Below are positions 18,636 through 28,600 of a stretch of 64,000 nucleotides of DNA, in pieces. The stretch is from an uncultured Aquimarina sp. (GTDB taxonomy: Bacteria > Bacteroidota > Bacteroidia > Flavobacteriales > Flavobacteriaceae), in assembly GCA_947492105.1 (NCBI GenBank), contig CANLMN010000009.1:62001-126000 (forward strand), in the 5' to 3' direction. Below the pieces are notes generated by a model. That model was not told the DNA's origin and did no database searches. It was given only the letters and a program-made list of their open reading frames with translations. Every line of letters begins with the position of its first letter. Position 1 is the stretch's first letter. The position numbers were made by a program, and so were the translations under genes.

Positions 18636-18974
18636 CTATCCAAAATCTTTTTGAAGTTCTTTTATCACTCCTATAATTGTGGTACTTATATGTTGTACTA
18701 TTGGCATAATCACCTCCTTATCTTCTCCACTTTTGGACCAGCCTTCTACGGTTTTGATTTCACTTTCCAAATTCACACCAAACAGCTGTAGATTTGGCTT
18801 CATTTTATGAGCAAACTGATATGCTTCAGCAGGATTATTGTTCTCTACAGCAGCAATCATATGATCGACATCTGGCGGAATTTCTTCTAAAAAAGTTTGT
18901 ACTAGAACTGCGATAAATTCTTTATCTCCTCCCGCTAATTCTTGTACGCTATCTAAACTATACGTTGTGCTCAT
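18636..18974 (-). CDS. Histidine phosphotransfer (Hpt) domain protein
   Basis: 112 residues made only of an Hpt four-helix bundle. The phosphorylatable histidine is His56 in AYQFAHKMKPNLQLFG. Such stand-alone modules shuttle phosphate between a hybrid histidine kinase and a response regulator; no kinase or regulator gene is adjacent, so the partner lies elsewhere. The start codon is immediately next to the stop of the upstream FAH-family gene, implying co-transcription. Confidence 0.88.
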   Translation of the reverse strand: MSTTYSLDSVQELAGGDKEFIAVLVQTFLEEIPPDVDHMIAAVENNNPAEAYQFAHKMKPNLQLFGVNLESEIKTVEGWSKSGEDKEVIMPIVQHISTTIIGVIKELQKDFG

Positions 18975-19586
18975 TTATTTGACTGTAATTGAAAAAAGTT
19001 CATTTTTCTCGATATTACCAACAAGAATATCACCTGATGACACAGAGCCAACTCCTGATGGTGTTCCCGTAAATATAACATCTCCAATCTTCAAAGTAAA
19101 ATATTTTGATACATATTCTATGATTTCATCGATTTTCCATAGCATTTTGTCCGTATTTCCCTGTTGCACAACGCTCCCATTCTTTATTAAAGAAAAACTT
19201 AATGAATTAACATCCTGAAAGTCATCTTTGGGCATCCATCGACCTATTACAGCCGATCCATCAAAAGCTTTTGCTTTTTCCCATGGCAATCCTTTTTCTT
19301 TAAGCTTCATTTGTGTGTCACGAGCTGTAAAATCAATACCTAGACTAATCTCATCATAGTACTTATGCGCAAATTTCTTATCAATATGTTTCCCTACCCG
19401 ACTGATTTTAATCAAAACCTCTACTTCGTAATGGATGTCATTAGAAAACTCTGGAATAAAAAAAGGCATTTTTTTTAGTAAAATTGCCGTATCTGGTTTC
19501 ATAAAGATGACGGGGTCTGTTGGGCGTTCATTCTGCAATTCTTCTATATGCTCGGTATAATTGCGTCCAATACAGATCAGTTTCAT
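18975..19586 (-). CDS. Fumarylacetoacetate hydrolase (FAH) family enzyme
   Basis: 203 residues. The short single-domain FAH type: CIGRNYTEHIEEL at the start, PVIFMKPDTAIL, the metal-binding E-x-E in IHYEVEVLIKI, then IDFTARDTQ and, near the end, DVIFTGTPSGVG. Family members are divalent-metal hydrolases or decarboxylases acting on acylpyruvates and oxaloacetate; substrate unknown. It is the first of a likely three-gene unit with the Hpt protein and cinA. Confidence 0.9.
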   Translation of the reverse strand: MKLICIGRNYTEHIEELQNERPTDPVIFMKPDTAILLKKMPFFIPEFSNDIHYEVEVLIKISRVGKHIDKKFAHKYYDEISLGIDFTARDTQMKLKEKGLPWEKAKAFDGSAVIGRWMPKDDFQDVNSLSFSLIKNGSVVQQGNTDKMLWKIDEIIEYVSKYFTLKIGDVIFTGTPSGVGSVSSGDILVGNIEKNELFSITVK

Positions 19587-19697
19587 AGTTTTTTTGTTTA
19601 GATTTGATGAGAAGTTATGTATTGATTTGGGTAGTTACACAATTCTACACCCAAAATTCATTTGTTTATTATTTAGTATACAAAGATATTGTTTGTA

Positions 19698-20459
19698 CTA
19701 TCGTACAAATACTGGTTCATTTTCTTTTTCAGTAAACTCCTCACTATAACCGTATCCATCATAATCAAAACCTTTTATATCTTCTAATGTCTTGGCATTC
19801 GTATCCAAGATATATCGAACCATCATTCCACGTGCTTTTTTTGCAAAAAAACTGATGATTTTCAATTTGTCATTTTTCCAATCTTTAAAAATTGGTGCGA
19901 CAACTGGCACCTTCAAATCTTTTGCTTTTACAGCTCTAAAATATTCATTACTCGCCAAATTAACAAACAATTCCCCCTCTTTCAGTTCGTCATTTAATTT
20001 TGCTGTAAGTTTTGTTTGCCAAAATTCATACAGATTCTTTGCATCTTCTACTGGCAATTTTGTTCCCATTTCTAATCGATAGGGCTGCATCAAATCCAAA
20101 GGTTTTAGAATTCCATACAATCCAGACAGAATACGTAATGTATCTTGTAATTCTGGTAATTTTTCTTGCGGAATACTATAAGCATCTAAGCCGTTATAGA
20201 CATCTCCATTAAAGGCATATACAGCAGGACGTGCATTTTCTGTAGTAAAAGGAAGTTTCCACTCTTGATTGCGTTGCCAATTGAGTTCACCTAACTTATC
20301 ACTAATATGCATCAACTCAGAAAGCGCCTTTGGTGATTTTTTCTGTAAAACCTTATTCAATACTTTTGATTCTACCAAAAAATCAGATTCTGTGTACTGA
20401 TCTGTTGGTAATGCTGTTTCAAAATTCAAGGATTTTGCTGGAGAAATAACAATTTTCAT
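19698..20459 (-). CDS. yaaA: Peroxide stress protein YaaA (DUF328/UPF0246)
   Basis: 253 residues from the ATG at 20459, chosen because the family begins [14 protein letters not shown] and the seven residues before it in the longer frame are not part of the family. Other signatures: [43 protein letters not shown] and [14 protein letters not shown]. In E. coli YaaA limits free iron during hydrogen peroxide stress and binds DNA through a helix-hairpin-helix-like element. It is monocistronic. Confidence 0.93.
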   Translation of the reverse strand: MKIVISPAKSLNFETALPTDQYTESDFLVESKVLNKVLQKKSPKALSELMHISDKLGELNWQRNQEWKLPFTTENARPAVYAFNGDVYNGLDAYSIPQEKLPELQDTLRILSGLYGILKPLDLMQPYRLEMGTKLPVEDAKNLYEFWQTKLTAKLNDELKEGELFVNLASNEYFRAVKAKDLKVPVVAPIFKDWKNDKLKIISFFAKKARGMMVRYILDTNAKTLEDIKGFDYDGYGYSEEFTEKENEPVFVR

Positions 20460-20618
20460 ATAACATGATATTTTTATCAAAACTACGCAAAAATCGCTTT
20501 CTAAGATCTATCCTATGAAAGGATTTATCTATGGAGTTAGTTGTTTTATTTATAATTTCACCTTATCGTTTTTGAATAGCATCCATAGGATCATTAAATT
20601 TGATAAAAACACGTATTC

Positions 20619-21860
20619 ATGATCAAAAAACAACATCTTATTGACCGTTTTATTAGCTATGTAACTGTAGACACTGAAAGTGATCCCGAAAGCACTACAA
20701 CCCCAAGCACCCTTAAACAATGGGATTTGGCTAATGCGCTTGTAGAAGAATTAAAAAAAATTGGATTACAAGACGTTACTATAGACAAACATGCCTATAT
20801 CATGGCCACATTGCCATCAAATGTAACCCATGAGGTACCTGTTATCGGTTTTATAGCTCACTTTGATACCACACCGGATTTTACTGGTGCTAATGTAAAT
20901 CCACAAATTATAGAGAATTATGATGGCAAAGATATTGTTTTGAATGCCACACAAGGAATCATCTTATCTCCAGATGATTTTGATGACTTACTTCAATACA
21001 AAGGACAGACACTAATCACTACAGATGGCACAACGCTTCTTGGAGCGGATGACAAAGCTGGTATCACTGAAATTATTTCTGCAATGGAATATCTCATACA
21101 ACATCCAGAAATCAAGCATGGTCCTATTAGAGTTGGTTTCACTCCAGACGAAGAAATTGGTCGTGGAGCACACCTTTTTGATGTAGAAAAATTTGGTGCA
21201 GAATGGGCGTATACTATGGATGGTAGTCAGATTGGCGAATTAGAGTATGAGAATTTTAATGCCGCTGGCGCCAAGGTAACAGTACAAGGAAAAATTGTAC
21301 ACCCTGGATATGCCAAAGGAAAAATGGTGAATAGCATGTATATCGCTCAGGAGTATATCAATTCACTACCCCCTCTAGAAACTCCCGAACATACTGAAGG
21401 ACGAGAAGGTTTTTTCCATTTACATACGGTTCATGGAAATGTAGAGCAAACGATCTTGGAATATATTATTCGGGATCATGATATGGATCATTTTGAAACA
21501 CGCAAGGAAATGATGCGCCAACAAACCTCCGAAATCAATGCTAAATATGCCAAAGACGTTATAAGCATTGAGATCAAAGATCAGTACTACAACATGCGCG
21601 AAAAAATAGCTCCTGTAATGCATATTGTTGACATTGCAGAAGAGGCTATGAATGCTATAGGAATAACACCATTAATCAAACCTATTCGTGGCGGAACTGA
21701 TGGCTCGCAGCTAAGCTACAAAGGATTACCTTGTCCTAATATTTTTGCTGGTGGACATAATTTTCATGGTCGATATGAATATATTCCTGTAGAAAGTATG
21801 CAAAAAGCGATTGAAGTTATCGTAAAAATTACGACATTAGTATCAGAAAGCGCATTATAG
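20619..21860 (+). CDS. pepT: Peptidase T (tripeptide aminopeptidase)
   Basis: 413 residues of the M20B metallopeptidase family, cytoplasmic zinc enzymes that remove N-terminal residues from tripeptides. The motifs are in family order: [12 protein letters not shown] (Zn His and catalytic Asp), [21 protein letters not shown] (general base Glu), [12 protein letters not shown], and the C-terminal Zn His in [15 protein letters not shown]. Length is typical. Transcribed divergently from yaaA, with a 159-base shared promoter region. Confidence 0.95.
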   Translation: MIKKQHLIDRFISYVTVDTESDPESTTTPSTLKQWDLANALVEELKKIGLQDVTIDKHAYIMATLPSNVTHEVPVIGFIAHFDTTPDFTGANVNPQIIENYDGKDIVLNATQGIILSPDDFDDLLQYKGQTLITTDGTTLLGADDKAGITEIISAMEYLIQHPEIKHGPIRVGFTPDEEIGRGAHLFDVEKFGAEWAYTMDGSQIGELEYENFNAAGAKVTVQGKIVHPGYAKGKMVNSMYIAQEYINSLPPLETPEHTEGREGFFHLHTVHGNVEQTILEYIIRDHDMDHFETRKEMMRQQTSEINAKYAKDVISIEIKDQYYNMREKIAPVMHIVDIAEEAMNAIGITPLIKPIRGGTDGSQLSYKGLPCPNIFAGGHNFHGRYEYIPVESMQKAIEVIVKITTLVSESAL

Positions 21861-22208
21861 TACATCATTCCCTCCTTATAAAACCGATTGAATCGTAGCA
21901 TGTAACACCATTAAAATCTGATTATTTTACTTGTAATTCTTGTAGTGACAACTAATCCAATCGATCACAGTACAATAGCACAAAGAAGCTATAACATCTA
22001 CTTTTGTACATACTACAATCAAATGAACTCAAAACACTTTTGAGCGACAATAGTTGCGTTTTATCGTTTTGCTTACATAGAACTAATGCATAGATTTTTT
22101 TTAAATGACGGCTTTTTTTTTCTTTAACCCGTCTTATTTAATTAATGCTAAATAGTCCTTAGTTCTTAATTATAGATAGATAAATTTAACCTAAAACAAC
22201 AACAAAAA
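21861..22208. other. Intergenic stretch, no gene seen
   Basis: 348 AT-rich bases between pepT and the MscS gene, both on the plus strand. No coding frame, hairpin or repeat stood out apart from short T-runs; it should contain the pepT terminator and the channel promoter. Confidence 0.5.
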
Positions 22209-23087
22209 ATGCAAACAACAGAAACAGTAGTGGACGGAGTAGTAACTGCGGGATCCGAAACAGGGGGAACAATTCTAGACTCATTAGGTGGTTTTTTTGG
22301 AGCAATCCAAGAAGGGGTTGGTCAATATGGCTTGAAAATACTAGGAGGTATTTTTGCCCTCATCGTCGGACTATGGATTATCAAAATGGTTATGAAAGCC
22401 ATTATGAAAGGGTTTAACAAAAGTAACATTGATGCTACTTTAAAACCTTTCTTAATCACCTTGGTTAACTTTTTACTGAAGTTTCTTTTATTTATATCCA
22501 TTGCTGGGATCGTTGGTATCCCTACCGCAACTTTTGCAGCTTTACTAGCCGCAGTAGGCTTAGCAATCGGCGGGGCTTTCAATGGTTCATTGGGACATAT
22601 GGCCGCAGGAGTTATGTTGTTAATCTTTCGCCCATTCAAGGTAGGTGATCTCATCGAAACTGGAGGAAAACTTGGTTTTGTAAAAGAAATCTCTGTATTT
22701 GTAACCGTATTAGAAACTTTTCAAAACAAAACAGAAATTATTCCTAATGGTGCTATTACCTCGGGAACAATTACAAATTTGACCACCATTGGTAATCTAA
22801 GAGTAGATATGCCATTTGGTATCCAATATGGAACTGATATCGAAAAGGCAAAAAAAATCGTCATGAACGTTATGAAAAATGACGATAAGGTAATGAATGA
22901 TCCTGCTCCCAGAGTAGCGGTAAATAATCTAGGTCCAAATGGTGTCGAATTACTTGCATTACCCTATGCAACTTGTGAGGATTATTGGGATGTTTATTGG
23001 GATACACGCCAACGTATTGTAGAAGCTCTTGGAGCCGAAAACTATGCTGCTCCATTACCTCAACGAATTGTAACTATGAAATCGTAA
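22209..23087 (+). CDS. Small-conductance mechanosensitive channel, MscS family
   Basis: 292 residues. Three transmembrane helices: TM1 about 42-66, TM2 about 83-105, and the pore-lining TM3 with the alternating small residues AAVGLAIGGAFNGSLGHMAA. The MscS beta domain follows (FRPFKVGDLIETGGKLG, then VLETFQNKTEIIPNGAITSG), and a C-terminal alpha/beta domain. MscS channels open when membrane tension rises and protect cells from hypo-osmotic shock. The 40-residue N-terminus before TM1 is Gly-rich. It is followed by a hairpin terminator. Confidence 0.94.
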   Translation: MQTTETVVDGVVTAGSETGGTILDSLGGFFGAIQEGVGQYGLKILGGIFALIVGLWIIKMVMKAIMKGFNKSNIDATLKPFLITLVNFLLKFLLFISIAGIVGIPTATFAALLAAVGLAIGGAFNGSLGHMAAGVMLLIFRPFKVGDLIETGGKLGFVKEISVFVTVLETFQNKTEIIPNGAITSGTITNLTTIGNLRVDMPFGIQYGTDIEKAKKIVMNVMKNDDKVMNDPAPRVAVNNLGPNGVELLALPYATCEDYWDVYWDTRQRIVEALGAENYAAPLPQRIVTMKS

Positions 23088-23116
23088 AAATCGCTTAACA
23101 CTTAGCTTTTATTTTA

Positions 23117-23160
23117 AAAGACGTTATTTTAATTAATTTTAGATAGCGTCTTTTGTTTTT
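23117..23160 (+). terminator. Hairpin terminator after the MscS gene
   Basis: AAAAGACGTTAT / ATAGCGTCTTTT stem with a G-T pair and a T-rich tail, 30 bases after the stop codon. Confidence 0.6.
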
Positions 23161-23287
23161 ATATTTGTTTATAAGTCATGAAATAGTATGCGTAAATACA
23201 TAATTATTAAAAATCTGTCATTCCCCTCCACTATAAACGATTGGTAAAAAATAAAACTGATTTAACAAAATATCCTAATGGATACAC

Positions 23288-23655
23288 TGGACTAAGCTGC
23301 CCCCCTCAAAAGCATTGATTTTTGCGATGGTTTACAACTGTCGTTCTGTCGGATGCTGACCCCTCTACACTAAAAAAGATAGCCAATTCTGTCGATTTAG
23401 ATCGATAGGTTTACGTTCAGGAATCGCTTTTTTGCGAAGGTGTTGTTGTTAATTCTGGATCAAGCTGACCCCCGTTAGGAGTTAGTTTTGTAAAATTCTG
23501 GATCATGTTGACCCCTGTGCTGGGTTTGCTTTATTGTTATTCTGGACTAAGCTGACCCCTCTGGTTATTAGATTTTGGTTTTCCTTGATGGTTCTAATTC
23601 ACCATCAAAAGATACTTCATGGCAAGAAAACCCAAACGTATGAGTCTTATAAAAT
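23288..23655 (+). mobile_element. IS21-like element remnant: end repeats plus start of istA
   Basis: Five imperfect direct repeats of a CTGGATCAAGCTGACCCC-like motif occur at 23288-23305, 23348-23365, 23453-23473, 23496-23516 and 23540-23560. About 60 bases later an ATG at 23619 begins MARKPKRMSLIK, which resembles the first residues of Bacteroidota IS21 IstA proteins. The similarity stops after about 12 codons and the frame soon ends. Multiple transposase-binding repeats at an end are characteristic of IS21-family elements. I read this as a left end whose body was lost. Confidence 0.5.
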
Positions 23656-23784
23656 ATAATTCCCCCAATGTTAGGACAGTAATTTATAAAAACAAGATGT
23701 TAATGATGTTGAAAGAGGGGGTTCTAGGGGGAGACTGATAACTCCCCACTTTTGTTGACAACCCTTCTTTTCTATTCATTTTCA

Positions 23785-23987
23785 TCATGCTGCTGGTTTT
23801 AGGTTTTGTTGATATACAGCTATTGGATGTTCATTATCCAGATTTTGATGTCTACGTTCTTTGTTATAATACTCAAACCAGGCTTTGATGCCTTGATAAG
23901 CTTTTAATCCATCTTCGGCAGGGAACAAATATACGTGTTCATATTTGAGACTTCTCCAAAGACGTTCTATAAAAATATTGTCAATAG
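23785..23987 (-). pseudogene. IS3-family transposase, C-terminal fragment
   Basis: Reading the minus strand from 23987, the frame gives IDNIFIERLWRSLKYEHVYL, then PAEDGLKAYQGIKAWFEYYN, KERRHQNLDNEHPIAVY and a stop near 23785. This is the end of an rve-type integrase core: the catalytic Glu neighbourhood (N-x-FIERLWRSLKYE) and the RRHQ-LD tail. Everything upstream is missing because the next IS element abuts it at 23988. It belongs to a different IS from the neighbouring one. Confidence 0.8.
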
Positions 23988-24017
23988 TGGACTACCTAGT
24001 AAATTTGGTACTATTTA

Positions 24018-24854
24018 TTAAGCCACGTTATTATATTTATTCATTCTTATTTTTAGTTCCATTTCTATAGGAGTTAAGTACCCCAAAGTAGAATGTAATC
24101 TTTTAGTATTATACCACTCAATATAGGTGTCAATACAACAGTATAAGTTGATATATGTTTTGAATGTATATCTATTCAAACATTCATATTTTATTGTTTT
24201 AAAGAAGCTTTCTGCTACTGCATTATCCCAGCAATTTCCTTTTCTACTCATGCTTTGCGAGTAGCTGTTATTACCTTGAAATAATTTCCGAGCCTGATCA
24301 CAGGTGTATTGGACACCTCTATCAGAATGAAAAACGTGATTATCAGTTATTTTTCGGTTTTTAACAGCTTTTTTCCAAGCCTTTATCACGGTATTTTCTG
24401 CTGTCATATCTTCACTTAAAATCCAAGAGACAATTTTCCTGTCTGCTAAATCTAATATCGTGGTTAAGTAGTTCCAGGTATTCCCTACTCTTATGTAGGT
24501 GATATCAGAAACCCTTTTCTCCCCTAATATAGGAGCGCTAAACTCCCTGTTTAGCGTATTTTTAGCTATTGGGAAACTGTGGTTAGAATCTGTGGTCACT
24601 ATATATTTCTTTCTTAAAACACTTTTTAGACCTAGTTCTTTCATCAATAAGGCGATATAAGATGTGGAATAATTCAACCCTTCTCGTTCTAGTGATTTTT
24701 GAATTCTTACACTTCCATATACTTCATTACTTTTAATAAACAGGGCTTTTATGCGCTGTTTCAAATAGATCAAGGATAACTTCTGCCGTTTCTTTGGGGA
24801 AACCTTTAATCAATGATAATAGGCGTTTTTACTAACGCTCATATACATACACAA
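24018..24854 (-). pseudogene. IS3-family transposase OrfB, with premature TGA
   Basis: The catalytic rve domain is present: VSDITYIRVG (first Asp), HSDRGVQYTC (second Asp), and SRKGNCWDNAVAESFF with the Glu in the FKTIKYECL region. Read in the frame entered from orfA by a -1 shift, the N-terminus runs through VRYQFIVDHKEQYPVEKLCM and YMSVSKNAYYH, then meets TGA at 24810-24812, then continues LKVSPKKRQKLSLIYLKQR. Relatives have Trp (TGG) after the His, so this is a one-base nonsense change. A restart at an internal TTG (24773) would lose the N-terminal part. The OrfAB fusion is therefore probably not made. Confidence 0.8.
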
Positions 24855-24901
24855 CTTCTCGACTGGATACTGTTCTTTGTGATCAACTATAAACTGGTAT
24901 C

Positions 24902-25186
24902 TTACTTGTCGCTCTTGGAAAAGATGCTTACTGCCTTTTTTAAGATATCCCGCTCCATTTTAACTTCTCGTAATTCTTTTCGCAATGTCGTTAATTCTAA
25001 TTGTTCCTCTGTAATAGCCTCTTTACTCTTTAAAGAACCACTAGCTGTGCTATATTCACGGCGCCATCTACTTACCATACTCTCACCCAGTGAGTATTCT
25101 AAACAAATCTCCTTTAGTGTTTTTCCTGATAGTAGTAACTCAACAATAGTATGCTTGAATTCTAAATCAAATTGTCTTCTTCCCAT
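24902..25186 (-). CDS. IS3-family transposase OrfA
   Basis: 94 residues. A helix-turn-helix of the HTH_Tnp_1/IS3 type (FDLEFKHTIVELLLSGKTLK, then YSLGESMVSRWRREY) is followed by a leucine-zipper-like coiled coil (LELTTLRKELREVKMERDIL) ending in KKAVSIFSKSDK. The A6G heptamer used for -1 frameshifting into orfB lies over ILKKA. OrfA binds the IS ends. It is intact even though its orfB partner carries a stop codon. Confidence 0.9.
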   Translation of the reverse strand: MGRRQFDLEFKHTIVELLLSGKTLKEICLEYSLGESMVSRWRREYSTASGSLKSKEAITEEQLELTTLRKELREVKMERDILKKAVSIFSKSDK

Positions 25187-25238
25187 TTTCTAAAGATAAA
25201 AGCTTTATAAAACCGTCACAACTAAACTAGGTATTCCA

Positions 25239-25261
25239 TTTTCTAATGTGTCTGTTTTATT
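25239..25261 (-). repeat. 23-base rhs-core scar between the immunity gene and the IS
   Basis: Identical over 23 bases to 27791-27813 inside the rhs core (codons for NKTDTLE) and in the same orientation. It ends exactly at the IS3 terminal repeat, and it includes the stop codon of the immunity gene. This is the expected trace of a displaced older rhs copy. Confidence 0.75.
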
Positions 25262-25607
25262 CTATCCAATTCCAATATTCTCCAGTAAGATCATTATCTG
25301 TTTCATCATCAATTAATGAAAAAGAACTGTCACCTTTTTTGATTGCTAAATCAAAAGAATAATCAGAAACTCCATATTCTAATGTGTTAATTAGTTTAAA
25401 AAGAGATAGCTCTACACAATATTTCACCGACTTTTTCAATAACTCTTGATCTTCAGAACTTAGAGAGTTTAATAATTTTAATAAAGGTTCTTGCTCTTCA
25501 GATGGGTTCTTAGGTTTTTGTTCCTTAAAATCAGTAAGAACATCTATTCCAGAATTTCTACTAGCTTTAACTAATTGTCCAAAAATTTCTAATAATTCTG
25601 CATTCAT
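25257..25607 (-). CDS. Putative immunity protein for the Rhs toxin
   Basis: 116 residues, acidic, no signal peptide or transmembrane segment, so cytoplasmic. It begins 10 bases after the rhs stop codon, the standard place for the cognate immunity gene of a polymorphic toxin. The sequence is helical at the start (LLEIFGQLVKASR), has a Pro/Glu-rich linker (FKEQKPKNPSEEQEP), and ends in an acidic stretch (LIDDETDNDLTGEYWNWIE). I recognise no family. The role is inferred from position, size and acidity. Confidence 0.65.
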   Translation of the reverse strand: MNAELLEIFGQLVKASRNSGIDVLTDFKEQKPKNPSEEQEPLLKLLNSLSSEDQELLKKSVKYCVELSLFKLINTLEYGVSDYSFDLAIKKGDSSFSLIDDETDNDLTGEYWNWIE

Positions 25608-25617
25608 AAGATATTAA

Positions 25618-28600
25618 TTAATGACAACCTACATCAATGTTATATTTGTCTTTATTCATTTTCTTTAATTTATCAATAGATGATTCTGGTGCATTAGTAT
25701 GTTTCCTTAACATATCTATATCATCTTTAAGAAGGTCTTCTGGTGACATTTTAGAACGAGCAACTTTATTTTTGGATTGTGCACGTGTTATTTCTGCATG
25801 CTCGGCATCAGGTAGTCTTATTGCTGGTGCATCTCCTGCCAATTTAGTTTGGGGATAACCACCAACCTGAGTTTTTGCTAAAGCTTTTTGAGGTACGTGG
25901 TGATTTCCTAGTTTATCACCTACAACATCATTAGCTTTAAGGTTATTATAAGTATCTACTTCATAAGCAGAACTTAAACCAAATACATCAACCCAACTAT
26001 TTACATCCTGCACATAAGAGTAAAGTGCTGCACCGCCAGCAAGACCAATCGGATCCTGCGAAATATAAGTTCCTGTGTCTGGCGAGTAGTACCTAAACCT
26101 ATTGTAGTACAATCCAGTTTCGGCGTCTTCATATTGTCCTTGATATCTAAAAGGTATGAACGTTTTATCTCCTGTAAACTTACGTTGTTTACCATAAATA
26201 TCCAACTCTGAGGTCCAAACTTTTTTGCCCTGTTGGTCATACGCTTCTACGGGAGTGCCTAGATGGTCGGTAATGATGCTATAACTAGTACCATTTTGTA
26301 GTTTGGCCTGTGGAACAAAGCTTCCTTCTTCAAAAATCCAAGTAATCAGATCTTCTGGAATTTCTGTAACGAGTTCTCCTGCTTCGTTTACACCTGTAAT
26401 CGTTTTTCCTGCTTGGATGACCCACTCATGCAACAATACATTGCCGTCCCAAACATAGTGGGTGGTTTGTTCGTTATAGGTTTTGGTTAATCGCCTACCC
26501 AAGGCATCATAGGTATACGCCACTATTTTGTTATCGGGACGTTTTACCGATGCTAACATACCGTTTTGGGTCCAGAAATATTGCCACGTTTCGGTAAGGC
26601 TTTCTTTCTCTGTTAGATTACCCAAAGCATCGTACCTATAGGTATAGGTATCGTCTTGTAATAACTGTCCTGCCTTACCATATTTTTGGTCTGTTTTCTC
26701 TTTGTTTTTAAACAAGTTACCAATTTCGTCTGGCAATTTATAATCCCAACTACCGTCTTGATATTCTGCTGCTGCAAGGTGACCAAACATATCATGAGAA
26801 AAACGCGTCATACTACCTGCTAACTCATCATAGATAGCTTGTAACCTATCATTTACATCCCAATAGTATTTTTTTTGCATAGTGCTTTTTTCGTGTGCAC
26901 TCACGCTATGGTGTATCGGTCTACCGATTTTGTCACGTTGCCATCGGCTCACTACCCCACCCGGTAGGTTTCGCTCTATTTCTTGTCCCAGTATATTACG
27001 GTTGATCTCTACCTGCCACTGACTATCACCTTGTGCGGCTTTGGTTTGTAACACCTCGCCATCTTTGTTTCTTGTAATTGCAATAGCTGCTCCTAAGCTA
27101 CTATGGAGCTGTATGCGCTGTCCTAGCCTGTTGTAAGTACTCTCGATTGTGATCTGATCTCTGGTTTCTTTAACAACTCTACCCAGAGTATCGCGTTCTA
27201 AAAGTACTTTGCCATTGGGGTTAGCTGCAGCAATCAATGCTCCCATCGAATCATAACTGAATACTTCTTGCGTATCATCATAGTGTATTATTTTACTAAT
27301 GTTACCCAATGTATCATAGGTGTAACGAGTCGCTTTGTCATCTGGAGTGTGCATACTTGTCACTCTACCTCCTGCATCTCTGCTATATCTACGTTGTAGG
27401 CCATCGAATCCGTTTTCTTCTATAATAGCTCCTACGGCATCTCGTTTGAAACTAAAGATACTTTTATGCTCATTGGTGATCGATAGTAATTGATCTGCTT
27501 GATTATACCCAAAGTTTATTTTGGTATTATTTTCTTCTCTACTTTGTAGTTTTCCGGTTGCGCTATATCCAAAAGTTACTTTGTGATGTGCATCATTGGC
27601 CGCAATGACATTGCCAACTCCGTCGTAGGTTAACGCTACTACATTACCATCGGCTGCCTTGATCTGTGTTACCCTACCCAAGGGATCATACTTATAATAA
27701 ACTTGGTTTTGTTGATCGGATACGGCAGCAAGCAATTGCCCCTGAGTATTGTATTGCCATACTGTTTCGGTACCGTTTGGCAATACTACTTTTTCTAATG
27801 TGTCTGTTTTATTATAAAACAACTGAATATCCTGACCATTGGCATCAATTATTTTGGACAACAAATCGTCTGTATATTCATATCGGGTTACATCATTATC
27901 TGGCCCTATACGTGCAGTCAAAAAACCATGCGTATCATACTCCCATATCCAGAGGGCATTATGTGCATTCTTGGCCATAACCAACTTATTATTCTCATAT
28001 ACATAATGAGTACTACCTCCGTTTGGTAGTCGTATTGAAGTTTGATTCCCATAATCATCATATCCATAATACGTATTATGTCCTAGAGCATCAGTATATC
28101 GCATTACCTGGTTCTCTATAGTATACTCCCAATGCTCTGTAGCACCATTGGCATCTTGTACTGCAATGATATTACCTTTTTCAAAAAAATGGATTGTTAT
28201 GCCACCACGCGCATCTGTAGTCAGGGTTTTATTTTTTTCATACTTAAAACGCTCATACAGTTGTTTATTGCTATACCAGCGTGCAATACATCTTGGACCA
28301 TCTTTTGCATCTTCGTATTGCCAAAACTGTTTGTTCTTGTTACGATCTATTATTGTAGTTAACAACTGATTGGTATATTGATATACTGCTGGTTGTCCTA
28401 GGGAGTCAAGTACTTCTTCTAGTTGATTCTCTTGGTTATAGTTATAAGAAACAAGGGTTTTTGGGCTATCATCATCTACAAGCTCTATAGACAGGATGCG
28501 TTGTTGGTCATCTTTGCTAATCATTATTTTACGACCTGAGGCATCTATGATGTATGTTAATCGTCCATGATGGTCATAAAAAAAGGTTATTGCAAAGCGA

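Larger units (their letters stand above)
23988..25238 (-). mobile_element. IS3-family (IS150-type) insertion sequence, orfB interrupted
   Basis: About 1251 bases bounded by imperfect inverted repeats: TGGACTACCTAGTAAATTTG at the left end and, on the other strand at the right end, TGGAATACCTAGTTTAGTTG. It carries orfA and orfB on the minus strand with an A6G slippery heptamer at 24935-24941. The flanks do not show a matching 3-4 base duplication (TAG before, TTT after). The left flank is another IS fragment and the right flank is an rhs scar, so at least one flank was lost or rearranged after insertion. Confidence 0.85.

Noticed and set aside
23288-23560. Possible CRISPR array in the repeated CTGGATCAAGCTGACCCC motifs
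   Set aside because: Repeat spacing is uneven (about 35-105 bases), copies are imperfect, there are no cas genes, and the following ATG fits an IS21-like end better.
24813-25193. 126-codon plus-strand frame opposite orfA
   Set aside because: It is the antisense shadow of orfA and orfB, whose protein families are clear on the other strand.
28132-28369. Overlapping plus-strand frames opposite the Rhs core
   Set aside because: Cys- and Leu-rich shadow translations of a strongly conserved Rhs gene, no start signals.
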